A DNA stretch of 64,000 nt from Macropodus opercularis (Eukaryota > Chordata > Actinopteri > Anabantiformes > Osphronemidae): contig CM061098.1 in NCBI GenBank assembly GCA_030770545.1, forward strand, positions 7,210,001 to 7,274,000, in the 5' to 3' direction. A program made the translations under genes and the position numbers. The notes below the pieces were generated by a model. The model did not search any database and was not told the origin of the DNA. It saw only the letters and a list, made by a program, of their open reading frames with translations. Of this stretch, positions 57,630 to 64,000 are shown one piece after another (position 1 is the first letter of the stretch; each line of letters opens with the position of its first letter).

Positions 57630-60600
57630 CTGTAGAGAGAAACAAACGGAGGTCTACTGCAGGAATCAGACTATTCATACTCGTACTGGCCAGCGCTACA
57701 GGAAATGACAAATCCAGCGAGTAGCAGCTATATGGCAGCGAGCCGCAGCTGCTTCCTCTCAGCGAGCTTCCTGAGGGACAAAAGGAATTCTCATCTCAGC
57801 TAAAAGTTACTGCGCTCACACTGAATGGGCTAAACTATGTGAAATGAGGCACGAGAAAGCAGACTTAAGTCAAACCGCGCAAACAGAGAGGAACAAAGGC
57901 TCGGCTTACACACGAGTAAGAAGTTTGAATAAACTGGGCAAAAATGTGATCCCTGTCACTAATGACCTCTTGCACCTAATGGGCAGTGGTCTCCATCTCT
58001 TTGTGCCACTTCTAATCTCCTCTAATTCCCTCCCATAACGAGAGTTCTGATTAGCAACACATTCTTTTGAGGAACTGTTGGCGACTTAACATACGACCAA
58101 CTGTAGAGAATAAAGTGACAGTTTCAACAGCAACACAAAGAATAATTCTCACGCATTCGACTTATTTGGCCATGGAAGCTGTGTTAGTGTTCTCCAAAAT
58201 GCACGACAGCATATTTTCAAGTAAATTATGTGCAGAGGGTGAACATTCGTAAACAAAATAAGTCATTAAGATGCTGTAAATGTGTTTTGTATTATATAAT
58301 CTAGGAGGTTTGATCTGGACACTTTCAAACGCTTTCTGTATGTCTACTAAAGTAAAACATGAAAACAGAAAACTAATTTCATGTTATCAAGCACATTTTG
58401 TCCCAAGAACAGAAAAACCTTCAGTTGAACAGAAGGCTTAGACAAACTAAGACAGCACAATGAACTCACTAGCTTCAGTTTCCTTTCCTTCCAGATCCTC
58501 GTCCAGATCCCAACACAAAAACACAGCTTTTTCAGCGTTATTACCAAGCAGCGACTCACTCGAGATGATATCTTTGTTGTCAAGCGCCGAGTAGCCTCCG
58601 CACACAAACACAAGATCCTAACCCAGCTGCCTGGAGCATGAATGAAACCAGACGCTGCCTCTCCAGCAGCACACCGACACAATAAGGTCTGTGTGAGCGT
58701 GTACGTGTGCGCATGAGTGTGGATGTGTATGAGATCTGACTGCACCGGTGAGAGGAATGCACAGGGGCATAACTAGGCAGAGTGAGAGAAAAGCAGCAGT
58801 GCTTCTTCTGCGTCCGTCAAAGCCACAGTGTGTGTGTGTGTGTTTCTGGGGCTGGGAGCTCACTGCTGATGCTGCACTATCACAGGTAAAATCCTCTGAA
58901 GCTGAAACACACAGCAAACACACAAGCCTGGTTGTTGGAAAGTGTGCTCATATCTTTCCACAGGCGTGTGCACTGGCTGAAGTAACTCAGCCTTTCTTTC
59001 TCTCTTTGTAAAAGTGATACTTGTAATGGATATAGGTCTTGGCTGCTGTGGCCCAGGGAGAGAAGCGCAGTAGAAACCAGGCTGTTCTCTGTTCATTTGG
59101 AAACCACATGACCTGGTCCACGAGTGTGAAGTAAAGATTAAACAACACATTGCACATCGCATTAAATCCACTGTGTTGCTAGGCTGTAAAGGACAGAACA
59201 CTGACAGCCTGGTTCCTGTTAAATGACATTGCTGTGGTGTATGGTGACCTGCAGTGACCCTGTGCTCATACGTTCACGCGTCTGAAGGTGCCTGTTCATC
59301 AGTGTCCACTAGCACCACACTAACTCAAAGGGACATTACTGTGTCTCTCAAGGCTACGGCATGAAATCAATAAACGCAACCGTTCGTCTTGGGTGAAATG
59401 AAGCCTGCGCTCATCCGTCACTGGACCATAGCTGTAGTTAGTGTAAACTGACAAACTTTGGTCTTTAAATGTTGTGGAATGGAACATTTGCAGTTGCTAA
59501 TTAAGATGCCTATTAGTTGCAGCGTGAACCAGAATGTGTTGTGTGTGTATATGACATTATTATTATTATTATTATTATACACTGAATGAATGATCAAAAA
59601 TAATGAAAATCATTAGTAGCAGGCCTGTGTAATATAAAATTTCAGTTACCTGTCGTGCCAGTAAAGGTCTTCAGTCTTGGGTTTCTCTGGGAAACTTTAT
59701 GTCAACATCCAGAAGTCATTTTAAGAATAATCCTAATCTTGCCCTAGAGCAAAAAACATTTTTTCACAGGAATCCCACGCTGAAATGTTTCATATGTTTA
59801 CCAAACTAACACAATGAGGCTGTTGTGCAATAGAGCGAAACATGTTTAGATCCAACCAAAGCACATCTGTTAAATACAACCAGGCCTGATGAGGGAGCGC
59901 TGTGTCCAAATCAAATGCCTTGTAAACATGTGACAGTCTAAGCCTTCAAAAGAAACGTCGGTGGCCAGTGTCCTCCCGTCTCTGCAGTCACACATGGTGG
60001 CGTCCTCTCGAAGCTGAACCAAATCTCTGGCTTTGATGGTTGAGTGAGTCACATTTGTTGCCACACCCGCAGGTAAGACCATGTTAGACAAATCATTTCT
60101 TCACTCCATGAGACACGAGGTGTGTTATGTCTGCCTCTACCTTACACCAGTGTCTAGTGTCATAACTGCCGATTACACATGCAAACCGCACAGGAATTGG
60201 AAAATTAATTATATTATTGCTCATCAGTGTTTGAGTATGACATCAGGGATACATTTTAATAGCTGCACTAATTACACGCCGTTTGATCACCGGTGGTACG
60301 TTGATATTTGCTATTCACTGTGTCTTATTCAACATACATCTGGAAAAACATTAACCATCAAACTGATTTCTATCCTATCTTCTTCCCAGTTTGCACAACC
60401 ACCCAGCGACAAACCAGCTGGATTCTCATACGAAGTGTGAGTGTTTAGTGTCTCGCCTCTAAACCAAACACGAAGCTTGAGCTTATGTTCACCAGGCGTC
60501 TGGGCCAAACGTTGCACACCCCCGAACGCAGGCTGCTCACCATGTGGCCACCGTTCATCATTAACAGCAAAGTGGAGGGCAGCTTCAATTCACTAACGCA

Positions 60601-61468
60601 AGGACACGGCTCACTTCCAGTCCTTCAGCAGCAGCACATATCAGGAGGAAACCTGTACTGCTCTCACAGGGTTTACTGTCACTGCCTGAAGCCATGGCTC
60701 TGCGCGTACAGCAAGGGCTTGTTTGCCAGTGACACTCAACATGATAAAGGAAGTAAACACTGGATCCTACTGTGAATTAAATATTTACCATTAGTTCAGT
60801 ATAATATTTAATGAAGGACAGCTTATTTGCTGGTTGTGTCTCCTGGTCGTCTGTTGTGACGTGTGGCCAACAGCATAGAGTTGAATAGCAGTTCTATATT
60901 GTCCAGCGCTGTTTAATCACTCATTATAGTATGATGCCATGTTATTATCATGGTCACTGTCCTACATCCTACATTTTCTTAGTTCTGCATGGAGTCTTCT
61001 GCATAATTCACGCTGGAGGTGCCTGCAGTGCACGTCGCTGCCGACAGCTTTTACTGGTTAGGACCGTGTCTGGCCCGCTGCCCCCTCCTCTCCTCTGTGG
61101 GCTCACGGCTGTTGGTTTGGTCCTAGCGGCTCCACCGACGTGTCCGTGGCAGAGACAACGGACGGAGACGGTGATAAAGGTGAGGCTTGAACAGACCGCA
61201 GCCCGACGGTCGGTGCTGATAAAGAGCCTGAGCAGGACGGACGTGGCTCACCTTCAGCGCGCGCGTGCGCGCGCACTAACAGCCGCTAACTGCTCCCGTA
61301 AAACTCACTTTCAAGTCAACGCGTGAGCACATTCTGTGAACAACACGACACTTATCGCCAGCTATGAGCTCGACGCAACCCCGTCGGTCTGCGCGGCTTC
61401 GTTCAAGCCCGGTTTACCGCCGCTGTTGACCGAGAGTTAGCTCGGGTCGACACCGAAACTCGTCTTAC
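57630..61468. other. lnx2b: lnx intron 1 (5' UTR intron)
   Basis: If the first exon is at 61469, this 3.8 kb is intronic. It holds a short (GT)n run (58830-58842), an (ATT)n run (about 59558-59577) and a possible nested plus-strand transcript at 59988-60774. Otherwise no structure recognised. Confidence 0.45.
59988..60774 (+). other. possible nested plus-strand transcript in lnx intron 1
   Basis: Three candidate exons: 59988-60072 (TCTCTGCAG / GTAAGA, stops in all frames, so untranslated if real); 60390-60436 (TCTTCTTCCCAG / GTGAGT, FAQPPSDKPAGFSYE); and 60496-60774 (CACCAG acceptor, in phase, RLGQTLHTPERRLL to TGA at 60772-60774). The last intron would be only 59 bp, near the lower limit. 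An ATTAAA follows the stop. No family recognised. Confidence 0.22.
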
Positions 61469-61780
61469 CTGTGTGAAGGTTGTTTTCCGGAAGCAGTTCA
61501 CCTACGGTTGCTCCAAACAAGCCCAGCGGCGGGTGGTCGAGGAACAAGGCTTTTAACGGAGCCAAAACACGGCGTCCGCGGTTCCTGCCATGTTTTTATG
61601 TTGTGTTTTAGCGGCGCTGGTGCTGACTGCTCGACGTCCCAGGTGGAGTTGAACCTGCAGGCGGAGGCTGCGACACCTTCCCAGTTTCGAGCGCACGTAA
61701 AACGACGTCCAGGAAGAAGCAGGTGGAAACGGCGCTGCGCCGCACGCGGACTGTCCCCGTCAATCACTGTACCTATGGTT
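61020..61780 (-). promoter_or_regulatory. lnx2b: CpG island with probable non-coding first exon of lnx
   Basis: CpG-dense sequence (for example the GCGCGCGTGCGCGCGC run near 61260). On the minus strand CACACAG|GTAAGA gives a consensus donor with the exon ending at 61469, suited to a 5' UTR exon spliced to the acceptor at 57630. A 100-codon minus frame (61800-61498) within it ends before the donor and is not needed for coding. The link to lnx is inferred from orientation and the lack of another nearby gene. Confidence 0.45.

Positions 61781-64000
<2,220 letters not shown>

Overview
The window is vertebrate nuclear DNA, most likely from a spiny-rayed teleost fish. Genes are split by GT-AG introns, intergenic gaps are short, and one tRNA-derived SINE of a type common in such fish is present. 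I assembled four complete genes exon by exon; every exon junction keeps reading frame. A fifth gene is cut by the left edge.

Layout, left to right. (1) 1-548, minus strand: the first two coding exons of an unidentified gene, leaving the window at base 1, with a CRE/ETS promoter element just upstream. (2) 2971-30293, plus: a complete 30-exon, 1312-residue VEGF receptor tyrosine kinase with seven Ig domains, best matched to kdrl (the VEGFR4-type receptor of fish). Its 3' UTR runs to about 32.1 kb. (3) 32.1-38.98 kb: intergenic DNA with a cluster of Cdx/Hox-type sites near its right end. (4) 38984-41604, plus: cdx4, a ParaHox homeobox gene, 3 exons, 271 residues. (5) 42686-46682, plus: chic1, 6 exons, 174 residues, beginning only about 0.6 kb after the cdx4 poly(A) signal. 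(6) 50354-57507, minus: a LNX-family E3 ligase (RING, NPAY, four PDZ domains, 697 residues), probably lnx2b, convergent with chic1. Its likely CpG-rich promoter and non-coding first exon lie near 61.5 kb. (7) 61.8-64 kb: no recognised gene and a long (AT)n tract.

The order VEGFR - Cdx - Chic - Lnx is the fish copy of a ParaHox-linked paralogon. Its relatives in mammals are KDR/CHIC2/LNX1, FLT1/CDX2/LNX2 and CDX4/CHIC1. The genes are not one pathway: the receptor acts in endothelium, Cdx4 in posterior patterning and blood specification, Chic1 in membrane traffic, and Lnx in ubiquitination of Numb-type partners.

Points for follow-up are: an open frame through kdrl intron 13 that would give a soluble receptor; a FOX:ETS site in kdrl intron 10; loss of the kinase-insert docking tyrosine; two phase-compatible unassigned exons between chic1 and lnx; a possible nested transcript in lnx intron 1; and an unexplained minus-strand ORF near 36 kb. 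Paralogue names rest on remembered family sequences and synteny, since no search could be run.
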